Shown: in pieces, positions 1 to 7,993 of the stretch
Layout: each line of letters begins with the position of its first letter
How positions within the stretch are numbered: the stretch's first letter is position 1
From: Cellulomonas chitinilytica
GTDB lineage: Bacteria; Actinomycetota; Actinomycetes; Actinomycetales; Cellulomonadaceae
Length of the DNA: 64,000 nucleotides
Direction: 5' to 3'
NCBI RefSeq assembly: GCF_016862675.1
Contig: NZ_BONK01000003.1
Span: 310,001-374,000 of the forward strand
Notes under the pieces: model-generated
What the model was told of the DNA's origin: nothing
Seen by the model: only the letters and a program-made list of their open reading frames with translations
Database searches by the model: none
Translations under genes and position numbers: made by a program

Positions 1-1094
1 TCGTCGCGCCCGCCCTGTGCGAGGACCTGGCCGAGCTCGTCACCGGCGGCGCGGTCCGCTGGCACGCCCGGGAGTACCTCGCGACCGACCTCGACGGCGC
101 CTGGCTCGTGCACACCGCGACCGGGGTCAGCCAGGTCGACGACGCGGTCGCGTCCGACGCCGAGGCGGCCCGGCTGTGGTGCGTCCGGGCCGACGACGCG
201 GGGGCGTCGAGCGCCTGGACCCCGGCCGTCGCCCGTGCCAGTGACGTCACCGTCGCCGTGGGCGCCGGGGGCGACCCGCGTCGCGCCGCCCGGCTCAGGT
301 CCGCCCTCGCGCTGCTGCTCGACACGGGCGAGCTCCCGCTGCGCCGGCAGCGGCCCGCCGCGACGGGGACCGTCACGCTCGTCGGCGGCGGCCCCGGCGA
401 CCCCGGGCTGATCACGACGCGGGGCCGGCGCGCGCTCGCGGAGGCGGACGTCGTCGTCGTGGACCGGCTGGCGCCGCGGGCGCTGCTGTCGCAGCTGGAC
501 GCGGACGTCGAGGTCATCGAGGCCGGCAAGTCACCGCACGCCCACACCCTCACGCAGACCCAGATCAACGAGGTGCTCGTGGAGCGTGCCCGCGCCGGCC
601 TGCGCGTGGTCCGGCTCAAGGGCGGCGACCCGTTCGTCCTGGGACGCGGCGGCGAGGAGGTCCAGGCCTGCCTCGAGGCCGGTGTCCCGGTCGAGGTCGT
701 GCCGGGTGTGACCAGCGCGATCGCGGTGCCCGGCGCCGCCGGCATCCCGGTCACGCACCGTGGGGTGTCCCGGCAGGTCACGATTCTGTCCGCGCACGAC
801 CGGGCCCCCGACTGGGCGACCCTGGCCCGTCTTGACGGCACCCTCGTGCTGCTCATGGGCGTCGCCCAGCTCGCGGGGCACGCGCGGTCGCTCGTCGAGC
901 ACGGACGCGACCCGTCCACGCCGGTCGCGGTCGTCGAGCGCGGCACGCTGCCCGACCAGCGCACGACCGTCGGGACGCTCGCGAACATCGCCGAGCAGGC
1001 GCTGGCCCGCGGCGTCGGCAACCCCGCTGTCGTCGTCGTCGGGGACGTGGCCGCCCTGGCCGACGTGCTCGGCCCGGGTCCACGGACGCACTGA
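1..1094 (+). CDS. cysG: Siroheme synthase CysG-like fusion / uroporphyrinogen-III C-methyltransferase (5' partial)
   Basis: The reading frame is open from base 3, so the gene begins upstream of the window; 363 residues are visible. The first 120 or so look like the end of a precorrin-2 dehydrogenase/ferrochelatase (CysG-A) domain. The rest is a complete SAM-dependent uroporphyrinogen-III methyltransferase (SUMT/CobA), starting with LVGGGPGDPGL near residue 124, followed by VVRLKGGDPFVLGRGGEE (the SUMT signature) and EVVPGVTSAIAVPGAAGIPV. SUMT methylates uroporphyrinogen III at C2 and C7 to give precorrin-2, the branch point to siroheme and cobalamin; siroheme serves sulfite and nitrite reductases. 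A GTG at base 108 could be called as a start, but the coding signal continues upstream of it. The downstream gene is in the same orientation after about 70 bases. Confidence 0.93.
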   Translation, partial: VAPALCEDLAELVTGGAVRWHAREYLATDLDGAWLVHTATGVSQVDDAVASDAEAARLWCVRADDAGASSAWTPAVARASDVTVAVGAGGDPRRAARLRSALALLLDTGELPLRRQRPAATGTVTLVGGGPGDPGLITTRGRRALAEADVVVVDRLAPRALLSQLDADVEVIEAGKSPHAHTLTQTQINEVLVERARAGLRVVRLKGGDPFVLGRGGEEVQACLEAGVPVEVVPGVTSAIAVPGAAGIPVTHRGVSRQVTILSAHDRAPDWATLARLDGTLVLLMGVAQLAGHARSLVEHGRDPSTPVAVVERGTLPDQRTTVGTLANIAEQALARGVGNPAVVVVGDVAALADVLGPGPRTH

Positions 1095-1152
1095 CCGCAG
1101 GACGCCCGCCCACCCTGGCGGACAGACCCGGCGAACCCGGCACGCCGACGCT

Positions 1153-1158
1153 TAGGGT
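1153..1158 (+). promoter_or_regulatory. -10 element TAGGGT, leaderless type
   Basis: TAGGGT lies 7 bases before the GTG at 1166. This spacing puts the predicted transcription start on the start codon itself, so it also decides the start of the RibD-C gene. Confidence 0.5.
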
Positions 1159-1165
1159 GAACGAC

Positions 1166-1975
1166 GTGCCCGACGACTTCCCCGCCCTCGACGTCCTGCT
1201 CCCCCTCGAACGCGCCGGCACCCGCTTCGAGCCCCGCGCCGACGAGGCCGAGCTCCTCGGCGCGTTCACCGACCGGCTGCCGCTCGACCCGCCCCGCGGC
1301 GTGCACGTGCGCGCCAACATGGTGAGCTCGGTCGACGGTGGCGCGACCGGCGCCGACCACCGGTCCGGCTCGATCAACGACCCCGCCGACTTCCGGGTGT
1401 TCCGGGTGCTGCGCGCCCTCGCGGACGTCGTGCTCATCGGCGCGGGCACGGCACGCGCCGAGCAGTACCGGGCGCTCTCCGTCCCCGACGAGCTCCGGGA
1501 GGCCCGCACCGCGCTCGGCCGGTCCCCGGAGATCGAGCTCGCGATCGTGTCGGCGTCGGGCGACGTGCCGGACGCCCTGCTCGACGGCGAGCGTCCCCCG
1601 ATGCTGCTGACGACGGGGACGTGCCCGAGGCTCGGCGAGCTGCGGGACCGCATCGGCGCGGAGCGGGTCATCGTCACCGAGGCCGACGTGCCCGGCGCTG
1701 TGGACCTGCGGGTCGCCCTGGCCGCGCTCGGCGCCCGCGGGCTGTCCCACGTGCTCACGGAGGGCGGGCCCACCCTGCTCGGCCAGCTCCTCGGCGCCGA
1801 TCTCGTGGACGAGCTGTGCCAGACGTTCAGCCCCGTGCTCGTCGGCGGGCCCGCCCCCCGCGTGGTCGACCTGCCGATGTGGCTCGATCCCGCCCGCGAG
1901 CTGCGCCCCCTGCACCTGCTGCACGCCGGCGGCGTGCTGCTGGGTCGGTGGCAGGTCGTTAGGCTCGGCGCGTGA
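1166..1975 (+). CDS. Pyrimidine reductase family protein (RibD C-terminal domain)
   Basis: A 269-residue stand-alone reductase domain of the RibD C-terminal (dihydrofolate-reductase-like) family. Visible motifs are RANMVSSVDGGATG near residue 50, VLIGAGTARAEQYR, and LTEGGPTLLGQLL in the C-terminal third, which bind NADPH and the ribitylamino-pyrimidine in family members. RibD reductases reduce the ribosylamino side chain in riboflavin synthesis; stand-alone actinobacterial versions are often unassigned, so substrate is inferred only. The start is taken as GTG 1166 because of the -10 hexamer 7 bases upstream; GTG 1157 would add three residues but overlaps that hexamer. The next gene begins before this one stops, its own -10 lying inside this coding sequence. 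Confidence 0.88.
   Translation: MPDDFPALDVLLPLERAGTRFEPRADEAELLGAFTDRLPLDPPRGVHVRANMVSSVDGGATGADHRSGSINDPADFRVFRVLRALADVVLIGAGTARAEQYRALSVPDELREARTALGRSPEIELAIVSASGDVPDALLDGERPPMLLTTGTCPRLGELRDRIGAERVIVTEADVPGAVDLRVALAALGARGLSHVLTEGGPTLLGQLLGADLVDELCQTFSPVLVGGPAPRVVDLPMWLDPARELRPLHLLHAGGVLLGRWQVVRLGA
1960..1965 (+). promoter_or_regulatory. -10 element TAGGCT, leaderless type
   Basis: TAGGCT is inside the last codons of the reductase gene and 6 bases before the GTG at 1972, giving the downstream gene its own probable leaderless promoter. Confidence 0.5.
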
Positions 1976-2457
1976 CCGACACCATCCTGGTCCTCGTCGA
2001 GGACACCCTGGCCGCCGCCGACGTGCAGCACCTCCTGTCGCTCCACGAGGGCGAGGTGCTCGCCTACCGGGTGATCGTCCCCGCCGACAGCGAGCGTCCG
2101 CTGATCTCGACGATCATCGACGACCTGAGCATGGGCGAGATCCGCAACGCGTGGGACCGTGCACGCGGCAAGGAGCCGAGCGAGCACCAGGCCAGGGCCA
2201 CGGCCACCGAGCAGCTCGAGGGCACCCTCGCGGCGTTCGCGGCGGCCGGCCGTGAGGCCACGGGGTCCGTCGTCGCGGACGACCCGCTGCCGGCGCTCCG
2301 CGAGGCGGTCGCCGCGGGCGACGTCCGCGAGGTCGCGGTCGTCACCTACCCGCACGCCGTCGAGGACACGCTGCACCGCGACTGGGCGTCCCGCGCCCGC
2401 GAGGACCTGCAGGTCCCCGTCCTGCACCTGTACGCGGGGACCAGCGAGCTCGGCTGA
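1972..2457 (+). CDS. Conserved hypothetical protein, universal-stress/Rossmann-like
   Basis: A 161-residue soluble protein that opens TDTILVLVEDTLAAAD, overlapping the previous gene's stop by four bases (GTGA). Alternating beta strands and helices are suggested by TILVLVED, EVLAYRVIVPAD, REVAVVTYP and QVPVLHLYAG, which resembles a universal-stress-protein or other HUP-like fold, but I see no G-2x-G-9x-G ATP loop. The family is common in actinobacteria as an uncharacterised protein; I cannot name a function. It has its own -10-like hexamer within the upstream gene. Transcription should stop at the strong hairpin just downstream, which also serves the convergent ATP-grasp gene. Confidence 0.75.
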   Translation: MTDTILVLVEDTLAAADVQHLLSLHEGEVLAYRVIVPADSERPLISTIIDDLSMGEIRNAWDRARGKEPSEHQARATATEQLEGTLAAFAAAGREATGSVVADDPLPALREAVAAGDVREVAVVTYPHAVEDTLHRDWASRAREDLQVPVLHLYAGTSELG

Positions 2458-2462
2458 CGCAC

Positions 2463-2497
2463 GGACGGCCCCGACCCGCGGAGGGTCGGGGCCGTCC
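2463..2497. terminator. Bidirectional hairpin terminator
   Basis: A perfect 15-bp inverted repeat, GGACGGCCCCGACCC, with a 5-base loop between convergent stops at 2457 (+) and 2503 (-). There is no T tract, as is usual in such GC-rich genomes. Confidence 0.8.
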
Positions 2498-2502
2498 GGC
2501 GG

Positions 2503-3729
2503 TCAGAACCCCGTCGACGTGACCTCCGGGTAGTACTTGCGGAACTTGCGCACCTGGTTGACCAGGGCCATCAGGATGTAGAGCCGGCGACGCGGCGACA
2601 GGTCCCCGGGGTAGCTCAGCGGGTGCGCCACGGCCTTGCTCTTGACGAGCCGGCGCACACGCGCGGCGAGCTGCGGGTCGCGCACGTACCGCAGCAGGAG
2701 CCTGTGCGGCACGACGGCGTAGAGGACCTCCCGGTCGACGACGACCGGCGGCACCGACCGGCCCTCGACGACGTCCTCCACGACGAACCGGGTGGGGTTC
2801 GCACCGGCGGCGGTGACGTAGTAGTTGTTCCGGCCGATCCGGGGGTTGACCTCGAAGAACCGGAACTGCCCGCTGCGCGGGTCCACCTTGACGTCGAAGT
2901 TGGCGAACCCCCGGTACCCGGTGGCCGCCAGGAACGTGCGCGCCTGGTCGAGCATGGCGTCGTCGCGGTCGGTGATCATGGCCGCGGGGTTGCCCAGCCC
3001 GGACGGCGTGTGCTCCTCGAGGAGCACGTGCGCCGAGCAGAGCAGCGTGATCTCGCCGTGGCTGTCGACGTACGCCGTGATCGACCGCATCTGCGTGTCG
3101 TCGCCGGGCACGAGCTCCTGGACGACGAACCGTCCCTGGAACCCGGCGCCCCGCAGCGCACCCCACAGCCACGCGAGCTCGGCGGGCGTCGCGATCTCGA
3201 AGACCTTCTTCTTGCCCGCGAACTCGACGTCCTGGTAGTCGGCGCTGCTCGCGGCCTTCGCGATGACGGGGAACTCGAGGTCCACCGCCACGTCGGCCGC
3301 ACCGGTCGCGAAGTCCTGCACGATCGTGCGGGGCACCGAGATGCCGAGCCGATCGCAGATCTCGGCGAAGGTCGCCTTGTCCGAGATCTGGTCGAGCAGC
3401 TCCTGCGAGAGGAACGGCACGGCGTAGAACTTCTCGAGCTCCTCGCGGTGCTGCACGACGACGCGCACGAGCCAGTCCGAGTTCGCCATGAGCAGCAGCC
3501 GGCGGTCGGGCAGGTGCCGGGCGACCTCGAGCAGCCGGTCGACGAGCTGCCGGGGGTCGTGCCCGTCGGCGACGATCTCGTGCCGCACGATCCGCGAGTG
3601 CTGGACCGGCCCGAGGGCCGCACCGGCCACCACGACGGACTGGACGCCGTACTGCTCGTGGAACGACCGGGCCAGCGCGTAGACGCCGATGTCGGCGCCG
3701 AGGATGACCGGCTGGAGCTCCCCGCTCAC
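2503..3729 (-). CDS. ATP-grasp carboxylate-amine ligase, D-aspartate-ligase-like
   Basis: A 408-residue ATP-grasp enzyme. The N-terminus PVILGADIGVYALARSFHE is an N-terminal Rossmann-like lobe; the ATP-grasp core includes FPVIAKAASSADY (ATP lysine), FVVQELVPGDDTQMRS, and the Mg-binding FFEVNPRIGRNNYY near residues 300-315. Start is GTG 3729, sharing GTGA with the stop of gnd, so the two genes are translationally coupled. By memory the sequence resembles the D-aspartate ligase (Asl) of Enterococcus faecium, which adds D-Asp to the stem-peptide lysine of peptidoglycan. Cellulomonas-type walls contain D-Asp or D-Glu bridges, so a role in peptidoglycan bridge formation is a reasonable inference; other carboxylate-amine ligations cannot be excluded. 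Upstream gnd would be an odd metabolic partner. Confidence 0.82.
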   Translation of the reverse strand: MSGELQPVILGADIGVYALARSFHEQYGVQSVVVAGAALGPVQHSRIVRHEIVADGHDPRQLVDRLLEVARHLPDRRLLLMANSDWLVRVVVQHREELEKFYAVPFLSQELLDQISDKATFAEICDRLGISVPRTIVQDFATGAADVAVDLEFPVIAKAASSADYQDVEFAGKKKVFEIATPAELAWLWGALRGAGFQGRFVVQELVPGDDTQMRSITAYVDSHGEITLLCSAHVLLEEHTPSGLGNPAAMITDRDDAMLDQARTFLAATGYRGFANFDVKVDPRSGQFRFFEVNPRIGRNNYYVTAAGANPTRFVVEDVVEGRSVPPVVVDREVLYAVVPHRLLLRYVRDPQLAARVRRLVKSKAVAHPLSYPGDLSPRRRLYILMALVNQVRKFRKYYPEVTSTGF

Positions 3730-5177
3730 GCGTCCTGCTCGGTGCGGTCGCCGGACCACAGCGTGTGGAACGTGCCCTCGCGGTCGGTGCGCCGGTAGGT
3801 GTGCGCGCCGAAGAAGTCGCGCTGCGCCTGGATCAGCGCGGCGGGCAGCCGCTCGGCGCGCACGCCGTCGTAGTACGACAGCGACGACGCGAACGCGGGC
3901 GTCGGGACACCGTGCAGCGCGGCGCCGGCGACGATCCGCCGCCACGCCTCGACGCCGTTGCCGACGGCACCGGTGAAGTACTCGTCGGCGAGCAGCAGCG
4001 GAAGGTTCCCGTCTCGCTCGTACGCCTCGGTGATCCGGTTGAGGAACCGCGCGCGGATGATGCAGCCCCCGCGCCAGATGCGGGCCATCGCACCGCGGTC
4101 GATGTTCCAGCCGAACTCCGCGGACGCGGCGGCGATCTGGTCGAAGCCCTGCGAGTACGCGACGACCTTCGAGGCGTACAGCGCGAGCCGCACGTCCTCG
4201 ACGAACGCGTCGCGGTCGCTGATCTCCCACGGCGTGGTGTGCGCGGGCAGCGTGCCGACGGCGGCGGTCCGCTGCGGGACCGACCCGGACAGCGCCCGGG
4301 CGAACGTCGCCTCCGCGATGCCGGTGATCGGCACGCCGAGGTCGAGGCCGTTCTGCACGGTCCAGCGGCCGGTGCCCTTCTGCTCCGCCTGGTCGAGCAC
4401 GACGTCGACGAACGCCGACCCCGTCTCGGCGTCCACGTGCTGCAGCACGTCGGCGGTGATCTCGATGAGGAACGACTCGAGGTCGCCCGTGTTCCACTCG
4501 GCGAAGATCTGCCCGATCTCCGCGGCGGACGCACCGAGCCCCTGCTTGAGCAGGTCGTACGCCTCGGCGATGAGCTGCATGTCGGCGTACTCGATGCCGT
4601 TGTGCACCATCTTGACGAAGTGACCGGCACCGTCGGGACCGACGTAGGTGCAGCACGGCACGCCGTCGACCTTGGCCGAGATCTTCTCGAGGATCGGACC
4701 GAGCGACTCGTACGACTCGGCGGTGCCGCCGGGCATGATCGACGGGCCGAGCAGTGCACCCTCCTCACCGCCGGAGACGCCGGACCCGACGAAGTGCAGG
4801 CCCTTCTCGCGCAGCGCGGCCTCGCGGCGGATCGTGTCGGGGAAGTGCGCGTTGCCCGCGTCGACGACGATGTCGCCCTCCTCGAGGAACGGCACGAGCT
4901 CGTCGATCACCGCGTCCGTCGGGCCGCCGGCCTTGACCATGACGACGACCTTGCGCGGGCGGGCGAGGCTCGCGACGAAGTCCTCGACGGACTCGGACGG
5001 GACGAACGTGCCCTCGTCGCCGTGGTCCTCGACCAGCGACTGCGTCTTGGCGTAGGAGCGGTTGTGCACCGCGACGGTGTAGCCGTTCCGCGCGAAGTTG
5101 CGGGCGAGGTTGCGGCCCATCACCGCCAGTCCGGTGACGCCGATCTGCGCTGTTCCGGTCGCGGTGCTGTTCGCCAT
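3726..5177 (-). CDS. gnd: 6-phosphogluconate dehydrogenase, decarboxylating
   Basis: A 483-residue 6-phosphogluconate dehydrogenase, the oxidative pentose-phosphate step that turns 6-phosphogluconate into ribulose 5-phosphate, CO2 and NADPH. The NADP fold GVTGLAVMGRNLARNFARNG is at the N-terminus, followed by VSGGEEGALLGPSIMPGG (substrate binding), GHFVKMVHNGIEYADMQ with the catalytic Lys, and IWRGGCIIRARFL in the helical C-terminal domain. Length is typical of the family's dimeric long form. ATG 5177 is chosen because GGAG lies a few bases upstream; the open frame extends 60 bases further without sensible homology. It forms an operon with the ATP-grasp gene through a 4-base overlap. A TAGGCT -10 candidate lies about 95 bases upstream of the start. 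Confidence 0.97.
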   Translation of the reverse strand: MANSTATGTAQIGVTGLAVMGRNLARNFARNGYTVAVHNRSYAKTQSLVEDHGDEGTFVPSESVEDFVASLARPRKVVVMVKAGGPTDAVIDELVPFLEEGDIVVDAGNAHFPDTIRREAALREKGLHFVGSGVSGGEEGALLGPSIMPGGTAESYESLGPILEKISAKVDGVPCCTYVGPDGAGHFVKMVHNGIEYADMQLIAEAYDLLKQGLGASAAEIGQIFAEWNTGDLESFLIEITADVLQHVDAETGSAFVDVVLDQAEQKGTGRWTVQNGLDLGVPITGIAEATFARALSGSVPQRTAAVGTLPAHTTPWEISDRDAFVEDVRLALYASKVVAYSQGFDQIAAASAEFGWNIDRGAMARIWRGGCIIRARFLNRITEAYERDGNLPLLLADEYFTGAVGNGVEAWRRIVAGAALHGVPTPAFASSLSYYDGVRAERLPAALIQAQRDFFGAHTYRRTDREGTFHTLWSGDRTEQDA

Positions 5178-5270
5178 GCGGGGAGTGCTCCTTCGGTCGA
5201 CGGTCGACGTGTGCAGTGCGCGCGTACGGCATGCCACGGAGCGTCGACCGGAGTAGTGGGTGCGCGGGTC

Positions 5271-5276
5271 AGCCTA
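5271..5276 (-). promoter_or_regulatory. -10 candidate TAGGCT for gnd
   Basis: TAGGCT on the minus strand predicts a start near 5264 and a leader of about 87 bases for gnd and the ATP-grasp gene. It faces the divergent promoter of the DUF3000 gene about 60 bases away. Confidence 0.4.
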
Positions 5277-5334
5277 GTCGCGCACCACACTCGTCGAAGC
5301 GGCGTGCCGGACCGCGAGACGGACAGCCCGGCCG

Positions 5335-5340
5335 TACAGT
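5335..5340 (+). promoter_or_regulatory. -10 element TACAGT, leaderless type
   Basis: TACAGT followed by 6 bases and then GTG 5347, the start of the DUF3000 gene. Confidence 0.55.
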
Positions 5341-5346
5341 CCACCC

Positions 5347-5931
5347 GTGACCCCCGCCGGACCCGACGACGTCCCCGCTGAGTTCATCCGTGCCCTGCGG
5401 TCGCTACGAGGCGTCGCCGTCCGGCCCGAGGTGATCCTCGACGAGGTGCCCGGACCTGCCCGGATCGCCCCGTTCACCGCCGCGCTCACCGCCGAGGTCC
5501 GCACGGCCCGCCGATCCGTCAACGCCGCCGAGCTCGCCTCCGGCCGGTTCGTCGTGCTGTACGACCCCGACGGTCAGGAGGCGTGGGAAGGGTCCTTCCG
5601 GCTGGTGACGCTGGTGCGCTGCACCCTCGAGCCCGAGGTCGGCGCCGACCCGCTGCTCGCCGAGGTGGCCTGGTCCTGGTTCTCGGACGCGCTCGAGTCG
5701 GCCGGCCTCACGCCGCACGCCGCGGGTGGGACCGTGACCCGGGTGCTGTCGCAGAGCTTTGGCGCGCTCGAGCGCCGGTCCGAGCAGACCGAGCTCGAGA
5801 TCCGGGCGTCCTGGACCGCCGCGGGCGAGGACCTCGGACCGCACTTGCGCGCGTGGGCGACCCTGCTGTGCACCGCGGCCGGCCTGCCGCCGCTGCCCGA
5901 GGGCGTCGTGCCGCTCGCCCCTCGTCGCTGA
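5347..5931 (+). CDS. DUF3000 domain-containing protein
   Basis: A 194-residue soluble protein of the actinobacterial DUF3000 family, corresponding in gene order to Rv2680 of M. tuberculosis (by memory). Recognisable segments are EFIRALRSLR at the start, GRFVVLYDPDGQEAWEGSFRLVTLVR in the centre (two hydrophobic strands around a DPDG turn) and ALERRSEQTELEIRASW. No catalytic motif or membrane segment is evident and no function is known. The gene normally sits beside RNase D, as it does here apart from an intervening regulator. The GTG start is 6 bases after a TACAGT hexamer, implying a leaderless message. Confidence 0.88.
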   Translation: MTPAGPDDVPAEFIRALRSLRGVAVRPEVILDEVPGPARIAPFTAALTAEVRTARRSVNAAELASGRFVVLYDPDGQEAWEGSFRLVTLVRCTLEPEVGADPLLAEVAWSWFSDALESAGLTPHAAGGTVTRVLSQSFGALERRSEQTELEIRASWTAAGEDLGPHLRAWATLLCTAAGLPPLPEGVVPLAPRR

Positions 5932-5966
5932 CCGCCGTCTGACGTCCGTCCCCGGCGGCGGGTGCC

Positions 5967-5982
5967 TCCACGCCCGTGGAGC
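5967..5982. terminator. Weak hairpin downstream of DUF3000
   Basis: CTCCAC and GTGGAG flank a short loop within the 124-base gap before the LuxR gene. It is short, and its role as a terminator is uncertain. Confidence 0.3.
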
Positions 5983-6055
5983 GCTCCCACGTATCGCCCA
6001 CTGGTCCCCCGGGCGGCACCTCAAGTACCCGGGGTGCCCTGCCGATGGATCGTTC

Positions 6056-6574
6056 GTGAGCATCGAGCCCCTGCGCCGCGACGTCGCCCCGGTCCGCCGG
6101 AGCCTCGCGGGGCACACCGTCCCGACCGTGAGGCGCGCCACCGCACCCCCCGGCCATCAGATGTGCGTCGTCGTGACCGACGTCGCCGACGGCGACGGGA
6201 CCGTGCTCGTGCGCAACCTGCGCCGCCGCGGGGCCCACCGTGTGGTGGTCCTCACACGGCGGGCGAGCCGGTCCGAGCTCGGGGTGCTCCTCGCGGGCGG
6301 CCTGCGTGGTGCGGTCGCCGGGATGACGGCGCCGAGCCTGCGCCGTGCGGTCGCCCCCCTGCCGCCGCGGCCGACGCTGCCGGAGCTGACCGCGCGGGAG
6401 ATCAGCGTGCTGCGCCACGTCGCCGACGGGTGCAGCAACCGCGCGATCGGTGACGAGCTCGGCCTGTCCGCCCTGACGGTGAAGAGCCACCTCGCCCGCA
6501 TCTCCCGCAAGCTGGGCACGGGCGACCGTGCGGAGCTCGTCGCGATCTCGATCCGTGCGGGCGTCATCGACTGA
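6056..6574 (+). CDS. Orphan LuxR/NarL-family transcriptional regulator
   Basis: A 172-residue regulator with a LuxR-type helix-turn-helix at about residues 108-165: LTAREISVLRHVADGCSNRA, then IGDELGLSALTVKSHLARIS and RKLGTGDRAELV, a good match to GerE-type DNA-binding domains. The N-terminal 100 residues hold strands such as QMCVVVTDVADGD and HRVVVLTRR, suggesting a shortened receiver-like fold, but the acidic pocket and a phosphoacceptor Asp are not clear. No kinase gene is adjacent. Start is GTG 6056, with an ATGGAT hexamer five bases upstream, so leaderless translation is possible. The frame is open far upstream inside DUF3000, but that part is a shadow of the neighbour. Targets are unknown. 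Confidence 0.8.
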   Translation: MSIEPLRRDVAPVRRSLAGHTVPTVRRATAPPGHQMCVVVTDVADGDGTVLVRNLRRRGAHRVVVLTRRASRSELGVLLAGGLRGAVAGMTAPSLRRAVAPLPPRPTLPELTAREISVLRHVADGCSNRAIGDELGLSALTVKSHLARISRKLGTGDRAELVAISIRAGVID

Positions 6575-6628
6575 CCGGGCCGGGCGGCGCACCGCGCCTG
6601 CCTGCGCGAACGGCGCGCCCGTGTCGCT

Positions 6629-6634
6629 TACCGT
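6629..6634 (+). promoter_or_regulatory. -10 element TACCGT, leaderless type
   Basis: TACCGT, 7 bases, then ATG 6642 of the RNase D gene. It fixes this start over upstream in-frame alternatives. Confidence 0.5.
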
Positions 6635-6641
6635 GGTGCCC

Positions 6642-7952
6642 ATGCAGCCCGACGTCTCCGCCGGCACCCCTGAGGCCGGCTCTCCCGAGGCCGTCGACCT
6701 CGACGCCGGTTCCCCCGACGCCGAGGCCGACCAGCCGACGGTGCCGGACGTCACCCCGCTGACGGAGCCCGCCGACGGCATCCCGCCCGTGGTGGACACG
6801 CCGGAGGCGCTCGCCGAGGTCGTCGCGGCGTTCGGCGCCGGGACCGGGCCCGTGGCCGTGGACGCGGAGCGCGCCTCGGGCTACCGCTACGGGCAGCGCA
6901 CGTACCTCGTGCAGCTGCGCCGCGAGGGAGCGGGCACCGCGCTCATCGACCCTGTCGCCCTGCCGGACCTGTCGGCGCTGTCGGACGCGCTCGTCGGCGT
7001 GGAGTGGGTGCTGCACGCCGCGTCGCAGGACCTTCCCGGGCTGGTCGAGCAGGGCATGCGGCCGACCCGGATCTTCGACACCGAGCTGGGCGCCCGCCTG
7101 CTGGGCATGGAACGGGTGGGGCTCGCGGCCGTCGTCGCCGACGCGCTGGGCCTCGGGCTCGCCAAGGAGCACTCGGCGGTCGACTGGTCGACGCGCCCGC
7201 TGCCCGCCGACTGGCTGCGGTACGCCGCGCTGGACGTCGAGGTGCTCGTCGAGCTGCGCTCGGTCCTCGCGGAGCGTCTGGCGGTGGCCGGCAAGGCGGA
7301 GTGGGCGGCCCAGGAGTTCGAGGCGGTGCGCTCGGCTCCCCCGGCGCCGGCCCGGGTGGACCCCTGGCGCCGCGTGTCCGGTCTGCACACGATCCGGGAC
7401 GCCCGTCGCCTCGCGGTGGTGCGTGAGCTGTGGCTGACCCGCGACCAGAACGCCCGCCAGCGCGACATCTCGCCCGGGCGCGTCCTGCCCGACGCGGCGA
7501 TCGTCGCGGCGGCCCAGGCCCTGCCGCGGTCGGTCCCGGCGCTGACGGCCCTGCCTGCGTTCTCCGGCAAGGGCACCCGGCGTCGGGCGACGCTGTGGCA
7601 GCAGGCGATCGACCGCGGGCTCGCGGTCCCCGACAGCGAGCTGCCGTCGGTGCGCGGCCCGAAGAGCGACGCTCCCCCGCCGCCGCGGGCCTGGGCGGAG
7701 AAGGACCCGGCGGCCGCGGCGCGGCTGACGGCAGCCCGGGACGTGGTCGCGGACCTGTCCTCGACGTACACGGTCCCGGCGGAGAACCTGCTGCAGCCCG
7801 ACCTGCTGCGGCGGCTGTGCTGGACGCCGCCGGCGTCGCTGGACGCCGCGTCGATCGCCGAGTTCCTGCAGGCCGGCGGCGCGCGACCGTGGCAGGTGGA
7901 GCTCGTCGCGGACCGCGTCGCGGCGGCTTTCGAGGCGTTGCCGACAGCCTGA
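6642..7952 (+). CDS. rnd: Ribonuclease D-like exonuclease with HRDC domain
   Basis: A 436-residue 3'-5' exonuclease of the DEDD superfamily. After an acidic, low-complexity N-terminal 45 residues come exo motif I VAVDAERASGYRYG (Asp and Glu metal ligands), motif II around VLHAASQDLPGL, and motif III LRYAALDVEVLVELR with Tyr and Asp. An HRDC domain follows (RLAVVRELWLTRDQNARQRD with GRVLPDAAIVAAA). RNase D trims 3' ends of tRNA precursors and other structured RNAs. It corresponds by position to Rv2681. The -10 hexamer 7 bases before the ATG supports the start. Downstream, the conserved backbone is interrupted by the accessory beta-oxidation and pfl block. Confidence 0.92.
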   Translation: MQPDVSAGTPEAGSPEAVDLDAGSPDAEADQPTVPDVTPLTEPADGIPPVVDTPEALAEVVAAFGAGTGPVAVDAERASGYRYGQRTYLVQLRREGAGTALIDPVALPDLSALSDALVGVEWVLHAASQDLPGLVEQGMRPTRIFDTELGARLLGMERVGLAAVVADALGLGLAKEHSAVDWSTRPLPADWLRYAALDVEVLVELRSVLAERLAVAGKAEWAAQEFEAVRSAPPAPARVDPWRRVSGLHTIRDARRLAVVRELWLTRDQNARQRDISPGRVLPDAAIVAAAQALPRSVPALTALPAFSGKGTRRRATLWQQAIDRGLAVPDSELPSVRGPKSDAPPPPRAWAEKDPAAAARLTAARDVVADLSSTYTVPAENLLQPDLLRRLCWTPPASLDAASIAEFLQAGGARPWQVELVADRVAAAFEALPTA

Positions 7953-7972
7953 ACCGGACACCGCTCGCCAGT

Positions 7973-7988
7973 GTTACTCTTCGGTAAC
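7973..7988. promoter_or_regulatory. Inverted repeat GTTAC-N6-GTAAC
   Basis: GTTAC, six bases, GTAAC: a 16-base perfect dyad about 20 bases upstream of the probable -35 of the beta-oxidation operon. It looks like a regulator site; the regulator is not identifiable. Confidence 0.4.
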
Positions 7989-7993
7989 TTCGG

